Assembly (NCBI GenBank): GCA_023436585.1
Contig: JAEZIN010000026.1
Coordinates: forward strand, 1-48,658
From: Bacillota bacterium
GTDB taxonomy: Bacteria; Bacillota; Clostridia; Christensenellales; Aristaeellaceae
Direction of reading: 5' to 3'
DNA: 48,658 nucleotides
Shown here piece after piece: positions 7,941 to 16,305 of the stretch. The translations under genes were made by a program, and so were the position numbers. How positions within the stretch are numbered: position 1 is the first letter of the stretch; every line of letters starts with the position of its first letter. Below the pieces are notes generated by a model. It was not told where the DNA came from and did not search any database. It saw nothing but the letters and a program-made list of their open reading frames with translations.

Positions 7941-8630
7941 TTAGTGGTTATCATGAAGAAAGCGCCCGATGGCCTCAGCGTAGGCGGCCCAGGCTTCGCC
8001 TTCCGGCATACTGCAAAACGTCATTTTTTCGCCGCGGGTGGGGTGGGTGAGTGCCAGCTTCGCGCCCCACAAGGCGATCTGCCTGCCTGGAATGCCGCGG
8101 CCGTACCTTGCGTCATTTAGCAGCGGGTAGCCTGAAGTCATAAACTGCACCCTGATTTGATGGGCGCGTCCTGTTTCCAGCCGGATATGGCACAGGGAGA
8201 TATTTTCCCTTCGATCCAGGCATGAAAAGTGCAAAATGGCCAACTGGCTGCCGGGCGTGCCTTCCGGCACTGCGGCAACTACGTTTTTTGTTTCATCCTT
8301 TACCAGATAATGCGAAAAAGTGCCGCCATCCGGCAAATTTCCTTCCACAATAGCCAGGTATTCCCGGCCCATCTCGTGGGTGGACACCTGCTGGGAAAGC
8401 CGGGCCGCCGCCTTGGAAGTGCGGGCCAGGCACAAAAGGCCGCCCACAGGCCTGTCCATACGGTGAACAAGGCCGAGATAGACATCCCCCGGCTTTTGGT
8501 ATTTCTCCTTGATGTAGCGCTTCATTTGGGAAAGCAGGTCATCATCCCCCGTGGCGTCCGCCTGGGTTAAAAGGTTCGGGGGCTTTACAACCACCAATAT
8601 GTGATTGTCCTCATAGACAACATTACACAT
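7941..8630 (-). CDS. RluA-family RNA pseudouridine synthase
   Basis: A 229-residue single-domain enzyme of the RluA family, which isomerises uridine in rRNA or tRNA. The catalytic segment is HRMDRPVGGLLCLART; the aspartate of the family motif HRLDxxTSG is present, although TSG reads VGG. Other conserved parts are VVKPPNLLT near the N-terminus and RLETGRAHQIRVQF. There is no S4 domain. The start chosen is ATG at 8630, which overlaps the stop of the upstream methyltransferase by eight bases (ATGTGTAA) and has GGTGGGAAG upstream. The frame is open to 8714, but those residues are just the other gene read in another frame. The RNA target cannot be assigned. Confidence 0.88.
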   Translation of the reverse strand: MCNVVYEDNHILVVVKPPNLLTQADATGDDDLLSQMKRYIKEKYQKPGDVYLGLVHRMDRPVGGLLCLARTSKAAARLSQQVSTHEMGREYLAIVEGNLPDGGTFSHYLVKDETKNVVAAVPEGTPGSQLAILHFSCLDRRENISLCHIRLETGRAHQIRVQFMTSGYPLLNDARYGRGIPGRQIALWGAKLALTHPTRGEKMTFCSMPEGEAWAAYAEAIGRFLHDNH

Positions 8631-9495
8631 GCGCTTCCCACCGCCCGCTGGCCCCGCAGGGGAGAACGCCGCCTGTAAAAACGGGCAGGCAAAGTTCCTG
8701 GGCGTCGATGGCACCTTTGTGCCTGGAGCTTACGCACAGGCGGAGGATGTTGGAAAGAACGCTGGCCTGAAAGCCTGTGGTATAGCTGTTGATGAGGAAG
8801 AACAGCGGCGTGTCGGAGAGTGCCTGGGCGCAGGTATCCACGAGACCAAACAACTCGTCCTCCAGCTTCCAAACCTCGCCGTTGGGGCCGCGGCCATAGC
8901 TGGGCGGATCCATCAATATGCCGTCATACCGGCTGCCGCGGCGAATCTCCCGGCGGACGAATGCCAATGCGTCCTCCACGATCCAGCGGCAGCTTGTTTC
9001 GGGGAGCTTTGACAGCTCGCGGTTTTCTTTGGCCCACTGAATCATACCTTTGGCGGCATCCACATGGGTGACCTGTGCGCCGGCCGCGGCACAGGCCAGC
9101 GTGGCACCGCCGGTATAGCCGAACAGATTTAAAACGCGGGGTGTTTTCTCCAGGGCTGCACGGGCACCGCACAGGCCGGCCATCCAAACCCAGTTGGCTG
9201 CCTGCTCGGGGAAAAGGCCCGTGTGCTTGAAGCCTGTGGGACGGACATAGAACCTCAAGCCTTCGTGGGATATGGTCCACCTGTCGGGAAGCTTTTCGAA
9301 AAACTCCCACTCTCCGCCGCCCTTTTCGCTGCGGTGGTAATGGGCTTGGGCTTTTTTCCATAGCTCAGGATTGGAGGCGGGCCAGATGACCTGGGGGTCG
9401 GGGCGGCGCAGGAGGATGTTGCCCCAGCGCTCGAGTTTTTCCCCGTCCCCAGTGTCGAGGACCTCATAATCGGACCAGGTGTCGGCTAAAAACAT
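8623..9495 (-). CDS. Class I SAM-dependent methyltransferase, RlmI/RlmK-like
   Basis: A 290-residue methyltransferase. The SAM-binding motif I is LNLFGYTGGATLACAAAG, the acidic loop is VTHVDAAKGMIQWAKEN, and the catalytic motif IV is ILMDPPSYGRG, as in the COG1092 group that contains the 23S rRNA cytosine methyltransferase RlmI. It lacks the N-terminal PUA domain of RlmI, so target recognition may differ. The ATG at 9495 has AAGGAGATG upstream. It overlaps the pseudouridine synthase by eight bases, which suggests translational coupling and a shared RNA-modification role with tgt downstream. Confidence 0.85.
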   Translation of the reverse strand: MFLADTWSDYEVLDTGDGEKLERWGNILLRRPDPQVIWPASNPELWKKAQAHYHRSEKGGGEWEFFEKLPDRWTISHEGLRFYVRPTGFKHTGLFPEQAANWVWMAGLCGARAALEKTPRVLNLFGYTGGATLACAAAGAQVTHVDAAKGMIQWAKENRELSKLPETSCRWIVEDALAFVRREIRRGSRYDGILMDPPSYGRGPNGEVWKLEDELFGLVDTCAQALSDTPLFFLINSYTTGFQASVLSNILRLCVSSRHKGAIDAQELCLPVFTGGVLPCGASGRWEAHV

Positions 9496-9524
9496 TGTTC
9501 ATCTCCTTACTTGCGGAGGGAAAG

Positions 9525-9732
9525 GAAGGGTTTCGCGCCTGTAGGCGCGACCAAAGGGCTTTCCTTCCATCTGGCTCAATCGGCGCACTGCTCACTACCG
9601 TTCGCATTGCTTGTTTCGCCAGCCTCCTTCACCCCTCCCTTTTCCGCCACAGGCGGGGTCGGGGTTACGGAGCCCTTTGGAATCCTTCGGGGGCCATGTT
9701 ACTTGTGTAATGCGAAAGCGAACGATTGGAAG
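9525..9732. repeat. Dispersed palindromic intergenic repeat, copy 1
   Basis: The 237-base gap between ileS and the methyltransferase gene holds no gene. It begins with GGTTTCGCGCC-TGTA-GGCGCGACCA (stem 9533-9539/9544-9550) followed by AAGGGCTTTCC. A diverged copy of this segment lies at 44842-44875. The far end contains a rough inverted repeat of CGTTCGC (near 9599 and 9720). No promoter for the methyltransferase was evident here. Confidence 0.6.
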
Positions 9733-12700
9733 TTATGCGCGCCGCACAGACAGCACGGCCGCTTCGCCGTTGATGTCCCAGTCCTTGGCTACGGCATCAG
9801 CGGGGGCCTCGCCAGCGGTGAGGCTCAGCGCCAGCACACCCTTTTCGATCATCTCCCGGCCGCTTTCGATGGCGGCAGACAGCTTGTCGCCTGCCTGGAA
9901 GGTGACATGGATGCGGTCGGTGACGTCGAAATCAGCATCCTTGCGCATGGTTTGCAGCTTGCTGATGACTTCGCGGACAAAGCCTTCCTGGATGAGTTCC
10001 GGGGTGAGGTTGGTATCCAGCACCACGGTGACATCGTGGTCCGTGATGGCCATGAAGCCGGGCTTTTGCATGGGCTCGGTGAGCACATCGTCCTTCTCCA
10101 ATACCACCTGCGTGCCGTCCAGCTCAAAGGTGACACTCTCGCCCCGACCAAAAGTGTCCACCACATCGTTGCCGTCCATGGTGTTCAGATGCTGGCTCAG
10201 CTTGCCCAGAAGCTTGCCGTAACGCGGGCCCAGGGTGCGCAATTGCGGCTTGAGCTTGTAACTGGTGAAGGCGCGGGCATCCTCGGTGAAGATTACCTGC
10301 TTGACATTCAGTTCATCCTCCGCCAGGTCCACATATTCGCCATGGAAGGAGGCGCCCTTGACATACAGCGCTTTTACCGGCTGGCGCACCTTCATGGATG
10401 CGGCGTTGCGGCAGGCGCGGCCCAATTGCACCACATCGATGAGGGCGGACATCTGCTTCTCCATATCGGGATCGATCAAGGCAGCGTCGTATGCCGGGAA
10501 ATCGCAAAGATGCACGCTGAGGGGGGCGGAAGTGTCCACGCTGCGGACCAGGTTTTGATACATGCTTTCCGCCATGTACGGTACAAAGGGAGCAATCAGG
10601 CGGGAGAGGTTCTCCAGCACGGTGTACAGGGTGATGAAAGCCGCTTCCTTGTCGCCGGCCATACCCTTGCCCCAGAAGCGCTCGCGGCTGCGGCGCACAT
10701 ACCAGTTGCTCAAGTCATCCACAAAATCTGCGATGGCCCTGGCCGGCTCGGTGAGGTGGTAATTGTCCAGCTCATTGCCCACCAGGCGGATCAATGTATG
10801 CAGCCGGCTTAAGACCCATTTGTCCATCAGGGACAGCTCGGCCTTATCAAGCGGGTGCTGCTTGGGATCGAAGTTGTCAATGTTGGCATAGAGCACGAAG
10901 AAGGCGTATGTGTTTTGCAGCGTGCCCATGAACTTGCGCTGGCATTCGGATACGGCTTCAGCATAGAAGCGGCTGGGCAGCCAAGGCGCACCGCCGGTGT
11001 AAAAGTACCAGCGCACGGCGTCGGCACCCTGTACATCAAGCACGGTCCAGGGGTCCACCACGTTGCCCTTGTGCTTGGACATTTTGATGCCGTCCTTGTC
11101 CTGCACATGGCCCATGACGATGCAGTTCTCAAAGGGAGACTTGTCAAAAAGCAGCGTGCCGATGGCCAATAAGGTGTAGAACCAGCCGCGGGTTTGGTCG
11201 ATGGCCTCGGAGATATAGTTGGCGGGGAAGTTTTCCTCAAACTGTTCCTTGTTTTCAAAGGGGTAGTGCCACTGGGCAAAGGGCATGGAGCCGGAATCAT
11301 ACCAGCAGTCGATGACCTCCTTGACCCTTTGCATTTCCTTGCCGCAGACGGGGCATTTCAGTTTGATCTGGTCGATGAAGGGGCGGTGCAGCTCCACATC
11401 GTCAAAAGGCGTGACCGCCATATCCTTTAGCTCCTGCTTGGAGCCGATGACGTGCATATGCCCGTCCTCGCACAGCCAGATGGGCAGCGGTGTGCCCCAG
11501 TAGCGTTCCCGGGAGAGGCCCCAGTCCACCACGTTTTCCAGGAAGTTGCCCATGCGGCCTTCCTTGATGTTGTCGGGCAGCCAGTTGACGCTGCGGTTGT
11601 TGTAAAGCAGGTTATCCCTAAGCGCGGTCATGCGAATAAACCAGGTGGCTCTGGCATAGTACAAAAGTGGCGTGTCGCACCGCCAGCAGAAGGGGTAATT
11701 GTGGGTATAGGCAGCCGTTTTGAGCAAAAGGCCGCGCTCCTTGAGATCCTTCAAGATGGCGGGATCGGCCTGCTTCACGAACACACCTTCCCAAGGCGTG
11801 CCGGCCACAAATTTGCCCTGGGTGTCCACCAGCTGCACGAAGGGCAGGCCGTTTTCACGGCCCACTCGGGCGTCGTCCTCGCCGAAAGCCGGGGCGATAT
11901 GCACGATGCCGGTGCCGTCTGTTAGCGTGACATAGCTGTCGCTGACCACATACCAGGCCTTTTCCTTGGGGTTTGCGTAATTGTACAGCGGCTCGTATTC
12001 CAAGCCCTTCAGCTTTTCGCCAAGGAAGACAGATTGCACTTGGGCCTCTGCCGCGTCATGCTCACAGAATACGGAGGAAATAAGCGCCTTGGCCATGATG
12101 AAGGTCTGACCGTTTACCAGTACGCGGCAGTATTCTTCCTTGGCGTTGACGCATAGGGCCACGTTGCTGGGCAGCGTCCAGGGCGTGGTGGTCCAGGCCA
12201 AAAGGTACGTATCCTTTTCGCCCTTGACGGCAAAGCGAACAAAAGCGCTTTGGTCGCTGACTTCTTTGTAGCCCTGGGCCACCTCATGGCTGGAGAGGGC
12301 AGTTCCGCAGCGGGGGCAGTAGGGGACCACCTTGTGGCCTTTGTATAACAGGTCACGCTTGGCGATTTCCTTCAGGCTCCACCACACGGATTCAATATAG
12401 TTGTCCTCGTAGGTGATATAGGGGTGCTCCATGTCCACCCAGAAGGCAACGCGCTCGGACATCTCCTCCCACTCGTGCAGGTATTTCCAAACGCTTTTTT
12501 TGCACTCGGCGATAAAGGGCTCAATGCCGTATGCCTCGATTTGAGGCTTGCCATCCAGGCCCAGATGCTTTTCGACCTCCAGCTCCACCGGCAGGCCATG
12601 GGTATCCCAGCCGGCCTTGCGCAAAACGCGCTTGCCCTTCATGGTTTGATACCTTGGGATCAGGTCCTTGATGGAGCGGGTGAGCACATGGCCGATATGC

Positions 12701-12864
12701 GGCTTGCCGTTGGCCGTGGGCGGCCCGTCAAAGAAGCTGAAGGATTCCGCCGCATGATCCCTGTGGTGGAAGCTTTTCTGGATGACGTCATTGTCCTTCC
12801 AAAAGGCGGCGATCTCCTTTTCCCTGGCTGCGAAATTCATGTCGGTGGGCACTTTTTGATACAT
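9733..12864 (-). CDS. ileS: Isoleucyl-tRNA synthetase, long eukaryote-like type
   Basis: A 1043-residue class I synthetase that charges tRNA-Ile and edits valine. The ATP-binding HIGH motif is PHIGH (55-59), and KMSKS appears as KMSKHKGN at about residue 593. Cysteine pairs typical of the zinc-binding insertions are present (CPRCGTALSSHEV, CWRCDTPLLYY, CPVCGKEM). Length, the form GPPTANGKPHIGH and the run LPVELEVEKHLGL place it with the archaeal/eukaryotic-like IleRS2 group found in many Clostridia rather than the shorter E. coli type. That group is generally insensitive to mupirocin. Expression should depend on the T-box leader directly upstream. Confidence 0.97.
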   Translation of the reverse strand: MYQKVPTDMNFAAREKEIAAFWKDNDVIQKSFHHRDHAAESFSFFDGPPTANGKPHIGHVLTRSIKDLIPRYQTMKGKRVLRKAGWDTHGLPVELEVEKHLGLDGKPQIEAYGIEPFIAECKKSVWKYLHEWEEMSERVAFWVDMEHPYITYEDNYIESVWWSLKEIAKRDLLYKGHKVVPYCPRCGTALSSHEVAQGYKEVSDQSAFVRFAVKGEKDTYLLAWTTTPWTLPSNVALCVNAKEEYCRVLVNGQTFIMAKALISSVFCEHDAAEAQVQSVFLGEKLKGLEYEPLYNYANPKEKAWYVVSDSYVTLTDGTGIVHIAPAFGEDDARVGRENGLPFVQLVDTQGKFVAGTPWEGVFVKQADPAILKDLKERGLLLKTAAYTHNYPFCWRCDTPLLYYARATWFIRMTALRDNLLYNNRSVNWLPDNIKEGRMGNFLENVVDWGLSRERYWGTPLPIWLCEDGHMHVIGSKQELKDMAVTPFDDVELHRPFIDQIKLKCPVCGKEMQRVKEVIDCWYDSGSMPFAQWHYPFENKEQFEENFPANYISEAIDQTRGWFYTLLAIGTLLFDKSPFENCIVMGHVQDKDGIKMSKHKGNVVDPWTVLDVQGADAVRWYFYTGGAPWLPSRFYAEAVSECQRKFMGTLQNTYAFFVLYANIDNFDPKQHPLDKAELSLMDKWVLSRLHTLIRLVGNELDNYHLTEPARAIADFVDDLSNWYVRRSRERFWGKGMAGDKEAAFITLYTVLENLSRLIAPFVPYMAESMYQNLVRSVDTSAPLSVHLCDFPAYDAALIDPDMEKQMSALIDVVQLGRACRNAASMKVRQPVKALYVKGASFHGEYVDLAEDELNVKQVIFTEDARAFTSYKLKPQLRTLGPRYGKLLGKLSQHLNTMDGNDVVDTFGRGESVTFELDGTQVVLEKDDVLTEPMQKPGFMAITDHDVTVVLDTNLTPELIQEGFVREVISKLQTMRKDADFDVTDRIHVTFQAGDKLSAAIESGREMIEKGVLALSLTAGEAPADAVAKDWDINGEAAVLSVRRA

Positions 12865-12902
12865 AATGAACCTCCCGTGTCCATAATCGGCTTATTCGGC
12901 GG

Positions 12903-13163
12903 AGTATAAAAAAACCGCCCCAACTTTTTTTGGGACGGATTGCTCCGCGGTACCACCCAGATTGGCGCAAACGCGCCCTCTTTGCGCAAGCTTTGACGCT
13001 TGCGGCCCTGTAACGGGAGCAGCCCGCCCGTGCCTTGGCGCATTGCTTTCGGCCCGGAAACTCCGGGGTGATCCGGCTTGGCTTCCCTTACCGGCCTTCC
13101 ACCTACGCCGGCTCGCTTGAAAGGGTTTTCTCCAGGCCCGTCCCCATCACGGTTCTTATACTT
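12903..13163 (-). promoter_or_regulatory. Isoleucine T-box riboswitch of ileS
   Basis: Leader of about 260 bases that reads tRNA-Ile charging. The conserved T-box GGGTGGTACCGCGG is at 12958-12945 on the minus strand. Its UGGU pairs with the free ACCA end of uncharged tRNA-Ile. The specifier codon is AUC (13072-13070), set in CGGATCACCCCGGAG as in other T-box stem I loops. The leader ends in a terminator that competes with the antiterminator. Confidence 0.93.
12906..12938 (-). terminator. T-box regulated terminator
   Basis: Stem CCGTCCCAA / TTGGGGCGG followed by seven Ts on the minus strand. Its 5' arm lies just after the T-box, so it is mutually exclusive with the antiterminator. Confidence 0.9.
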
Positions 13164-13168
13164 CATCT

Positions 13169-13196
13169 ATTATATGCAATGTGCATGAAAAGTAAA
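13169..13196 (-). promoter_or_regulatory. Promoter of the ileS T-box leader
   Basis: Minus strand: -35 TTTACT (13196-13191), 16-base spacer, -10 TATAAT (13174-13169). Transcription would begin near 13162. Confidence 0.65.
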
Positions 13197-13286
13197 GAGG
13201 TTTTGACAATGCAAAGCAACTTTGAGGAGGTTTGGCCGCGTCAGGGAAAGTAAGGCTGGGCTAACCTGGCATTTTTGGAAAAATAC

Positions 13287-13315
13287 ATGCAAATGCGAAA
13301 AGAATGTGTTATACT
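13287..13315 (+). promoter_or_regulatory. Promoter of the cation efflux gene
   Basis: Extended -10 TGTTATACT (core 13310-13315) with a weak -35 ATGCAA (13287-13292) at 17 bases. The gene starts 34 bases further on. Confidence 0.55.
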
Positions 13316-13348
13316 AACAGTTAAATGTTATTTGCGGAGGGAAAAGCG

Positions 13349-14515
13349 GTGACTGGCTGGCTTATTAAACGATTTGTGAAAAATGCTCAGGACACTGGCA
13401 ATCAGTCTGTCCGGACAGCTTATGCTACCCTGGGGACAGCGGTGGGAATATGCGTCAACGTTCTTTTGTCCCTGACAAAATTCCTGGTGGGCCTTCTTTC
13501 AGGTTCTGTGGCAGTGACAGCGGATGCGGCCAACAACCTGTCTGACGCAGGCGGTTCCGTCGTGTCCATGATCAGCGCGCGCATGGCCCAGAAGCCTGGG
13601 GACAAGGATCATCCCTTCGGCCACGGGCGTATGGAGTATATTGGGGCACTGGGTGTAGGCCTGTTTATACTGCTGATGGGTTTTGAATTGCTGAAGGAAG
13701 GCATAAGCAATATCATCACGCCATCCACACCGGATTTTACACCGATTACTTTTATCATCATGATCGGAAGTGTGCTGACAAAAGGCTGGCTGTATTTCTT
13801 CTACATGAAGATGGGCAAGGCCATTGATTCACAGCCGCTGAAGGCAGCGGGCAAGGATTCTGTTTCCGACGTACTGGCGACAAGCGGCATCCTCATCGGC
13901 ATGCTCATCGACAGGCTCACCGGAATCCATCTGGATGGATACTTGGGTGTGCTGGTATCCCTGTTTGTTTTGAAAACCGGCTACGGGGTATGCAGGGAGA
14001 CGGTGGACCGGCTGCTGGGCGCGCAGCCCAGCCGGGAAATGAACGACAAGCTCATCAAGAAGCTGCTTTCCTACGAGGGGATTCTTGGCGTACATGATCT
14101 GGTCATCCATGATTATGGCCCGGGCCGCAGCATTGCTTCCGTTCACGCGGAGGTATCGGCCAAGGCGGATATCGTGTCCATCCATGAGCTGATCGATCAA
14201 GCGGAACGGGACATATCCAGGGAGACGGGCATCCCGCTGCTGATCCACATGGACCCCATTGTGACCGATGACAAGGCAACCATCGAAACGCAGGCACGGA
14301 TGGAGGAGTTTCTGGCTTCGCTGGATGCGAGACTGAAGCTTCACGACTTCCGGCGTGTGATGCATACGGACAGGATCACCCTCATATTTGACGTCCTGGT
14401 GCCCTCCGGCTGGAAGAACACGGAGGAGCTAAAGGGCAGGATTGAGGCGTTTGCCAGGGAAATTGATATCAAGAACGAGTGCGTGCTTTCCTTCGACCCG
14501 GATTATTCCCAGTAA
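13349..14515 (+). CDS. Cation diffusion facilitator family transporter
   Basis: A 388-residue protein with about six membrane helices and a C-terminal cytoplasmic dimerisation domain. It probably exports a divalent metal such as Zn, Mn or Fe in exchange for protons. Metal-site residues of the family are visible in helix 2 (TADAANNLSDAGGS, residues about 53-66, holding the conserved Asp and Asn) and helix 5 (GKDSVSDVLATSG); HPFGHGRMEYIG follows helix 2. The GTG at 13349 is preferred because GGAGG lies eight bases upstream; an in-frame ATG at 13325 precedes that site. It stands alone between the divergent ileS leader and the LCP gene. Confidence 0.9.
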   Translation: MTGWLIKRFVKNAQDTGNQSVRTAYATLGTAVGICVNVLLSLTKFLVGLLSGSVAVTADAANNLSDAGGSVVSMISARMAQKPGDKDHPFGHGRMEYIGALGVGLFILLMGFELLKEGISNIITPSTPDFTPITFIIMIGSVLTKGWLYFFYMKMGKAIDSQPLKAAGKDSVSDVLATSGILIGMLIDRLTGIHLDGYLGVLVSLFVLKTGYGVCRETVDRLLGAQPSREMNDKLIKKLLSYEGILGVHDLVIHDYGPGRSIASVHAEVSAKADIVSIHELIDQAERDISRETGIPLLIHMDPIVTDDKATIETQARMEEFLASLDARLKLHDFRRVMHTDRITLIFDVLVPSGWKNTEELKGRIEAFAREIDIKNECVLSFDPDYSQ

Positions 14516-14627
14516 TTGGCCTGTGGGGTTTTGCGTGGGGATGCAGGATTTCCAGCCCTATGGCCGTTTAAAAAAGGAAAGCAGGTAAATTGTCGAAATT
14601 TGCTTGTTCATGTAGGAGGACTTTTTT

Positions 14628-15620
14628 ATGGCCATTATGAAACGGTTTTTTACAAGGGTGCTGTGCGTGATGCTTGCGGTGCTGTGCTTCGCGGTGCCAT
14701 CCCAGGCAACGACACAGGAGGAGGAGCCCACCCGGGAAGAGCTGATGGAGCTTTTGGCGGAAACCATTCCTGAAGGGCAGGAGGGGGAACTGAACGAGTA
14801 CCTGGTGCTGCCGGACGACTATGTGGCACCTCAAACCGATATGTTCCAGATACTGCTCATCGGCACCGACAACTACTCCACCAAAAGCCGCGGCCGAAGT
14901 GATACCATCATGCTGGCGCAGCTGGACCCGAAAACAAAAACCATCAAGCTTGTCTCTTTTTTAAGGGACATGTACGTCAAAATCCCCGGCAAGGGCTCCA
15001 CCCGTATCAACGCGGCCTATGCCTTTGGCGGGCCGGAGTTGCTTTTAAAGACGATGAAAGCCAATTTCGGCATCGAGCCGGATGCCTACTTATCCGTCAA
15101 TTTCAGCCGCATGGCCGAACTGATTGACGCCATCGGCGGCGTGGAGATCGATGTTTCCAGCCGGGAGCTTTCGCAGCTCAACGGTATACTCAGGACATAC
15201 AATTCCAAGATGGGCATCAAGCAGAGCGACGGCCTTGTGAAAAAGGCCGGCCTGCAGACGCTGACCGGACGGCAGGCACTGTCCTACAGCCGTATTCGGA
15301 AAATCGACAGTGACTTTGAGCGAACCGACCGCCAGCGCACGGTGGTAGAGGCCGCCTTCCACAAGATCATGACGCTGAGCTGGGATCAAATCGGCGAGCT
15401 GGTTCTGGACAATATGGACAACGTGGTGACCAATATTTCCGCGGCCGATGCAATCCAACTGATTCCCACGGCTTTGATGGCCAAGGAAGCCACCTTTGAA
15501 ACCTTGCAGATTCCGGCCAAGGGCGCGTATTCCAGCAAAACGATTTCCGGCATGGCCGTGCTTGTGCCCAGTTTGAAAAAAAACGTGGATGCGCTGAATG
15601 ATTTCCTGTACGGGGAATAA
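14628..15620 (+). CDS. LCP (LytR-CpsA-Psr) family protein
   Basis: A 330-residue exported protein. LCP enzymes transfer wall teichoic acid, capsule or other glycopolymers from lipid carriers to peptidoglycan. An N-terminal signal or anchor segment (residues 5-27, ending PSQA) is followed by an acidic linker (EEEPTREELMELLAE). The LCP domain begins near residue 80: LLIGTDNYSTKSRGRSDTI with the metal-binding Asp and Arg, LVSFLRDMYVKIPG, TRINAAYAFGG and SYSRIRKIDSDFERTDRQ. The ATG at 14628 follows AGGAGG at 8 bases; a second ATG is three codons in. Its product is probably an envelope enzyme, like several neighbours. It ends at a strong bidirectional terminator. Confidence 0.92.
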   Translation: MAIMKRFFTRVLCVMLAVLCFAVPSQATTQEEEPTREELMELLAETIPEGQEGELNEYLVLPDDYVAPQTDMFQILLIGTDNYSTKSRGRSDTIMLAQLDPKTKTIKLVSFLRDMYVKIPGKGSTRINAAYAFGGPELLLKTMKANFGIEPDAYLSVNFSRMAELIDAIGGVEIDVSSRELSQLNGILRTYNSKMGIKQSDGLVKKAGLQTLTGRQALSYSRIRKIDSDFERTDRQRTVVEAAFHKIMTLSWDQIGELVLDNMDNVVTNISAADAIQLIPTALMAKEATFETLQIPAKGAYSSKTISGMAVLVPSLKKNVDALNDFLYGE

Positions 15621-15640
15621 GAAACGGGCTGACTGATATA

Positions 15641-15676
15641 AGCAAAAACCGCCTTCATGAAGAGGGCGGTTTTTGC
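15641..15676. terminator. Bidirectional terminator
   Basis: Stem AGCAAAAACCGCC / GGCGGTTTTTGCT (15641-15653 and 15664-15676), A-rich on one side and T-rich on the other. It ends both the LCP gene (plus) and the two small convergent genes (minus). Confidence 0.88.
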
Positions 15677-15692
15677 TATGTGGCGCATACAC

Positions 15693-16016
15693 TCAATGGC
15701 TGTCCCTTTGATGGATGTACTCCACATATTTGTTATACTCAGTGTCCGTAAGAATCCCGGCTGTTCCGCTGCCAAAGAATGCCACATTGTCAATGGCAAG
15801 CCATCTGGACTTCTGACCGTAATGGAAATTGGCAACGCAGTTGCAGCCATAACTGCGGGCCTGGGCAGCAAGCCCACGCTTGACATCGTTCAGGTTTTTT
15901 AACTGAGCGCCCAGCACAAAGCTCATATCTACCTGAACCTGCGCTCTGCTCTGCATCTGCGGGACTTCTGTTTCCAGAAAAAGAATCCCATCATACAGCG
16001 TAGGATATCCCTTCAT
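15693..16016 (-). CDS. Small protein of unknown function coupled to a DUF4177 gene
   Basis: A 107-residue soluble protein. I do not recognise the family with confidence. The segment AAQARSYGCNCVANFHYG recalls the helix-strand motif of YbjQ-type pentameric proteins (ALGANAVV-like), followed by AIDNVAFFGSGTAGIL, but the resemblance is loose. There is no signal peptide or membrane segment. Its ATG overlaps the stop of the upstream DUF4177 gene (ATGA, 16016-16013), so the two are translationally coupled and probably act together. The terminator at 15.65 kb ends the pair. Confidence 0.75.
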   Translation of the reverse strand: MKGYPTLYDGILFLETEVPQMQSRAQVQVDMSFVLGAQLKNLNDVKRGLAAQARSYGCNCVANFHYGQKSRWLAIDNVAFFGSGTAGILTDTEYNKYVEYIHQRDSH

Positions 16017-16207
16017 CAGGCATCACGTTCCATTACAGCGATAAATTCCTGGCGAGCCACACCAAATCCAGGTACATCGGCAGTAGCACAGCTCACCAGC
16101 CGCCACCCTTGCTGTGCGTATGCATTGAGAGCATCCTGCAGCTTTTGCGGGTCAAATTTCCCGGAGAACCATTTGTCTTTCATGGTCAATACAAAGTATT
16201 GCTTCAT
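16016..16207 (-). CDS. DUF4177 family protein
   Basis: A 63-residue protein starting MKQYFVLTMKDKWFSGKF. This segment, with QQGWRLVSCATADVPG and ending in FIAVMERD, matches DUF4177, a small alpha/beta domain of unknown function common in Bacillota. The start is not certain: the ATG at 16207 fits the family, but the AGAAGGG site lies 12 bases away, and GTG (16216) or TTG (16219) would add three or four residues. It overlaps the next gene by four bases. Confidence 0.8.
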   Translation of the reverse strand: MKQYFVLTMKDKWFSGKFDPQKLQDALNAYAQQGWRLVSCATADVPGFGVARQEFIAVMERDA

Positions 16208-16250
16208 GCCTGGCACCAACCCTTCTTTTTCATTACCGCCATTTTTTTAC

Positions 16251-16280
16251 ATTATATGACGGAGATGGAAAAAAGGTCAA
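16251..16280 (-). promoter_or_regulatory. Promoter of the DUF4177 pair
   Basis: Minus strand: -35 TTGACC (16280-16275), 18-base spacer, consensus -10 TATAAT (16256-16251). It would drive both small genes strongly. Confidence 0.75.
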
Positions 16281-16305
16281 GCGTTGTATGAAAGACTTTG
16301 TCTTA

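Noticed and set aside
9495..9710. Small plus-strand frame in the repeat (71 codons)
   Set aside because: Translation of the dispersed repeat; no ribosome site.
9511..10812. 433-codon open frame on the plus strand over the end of ileS
   Set aside because: Antisense shadow of ileS plus the intergenic repeat; no domain.
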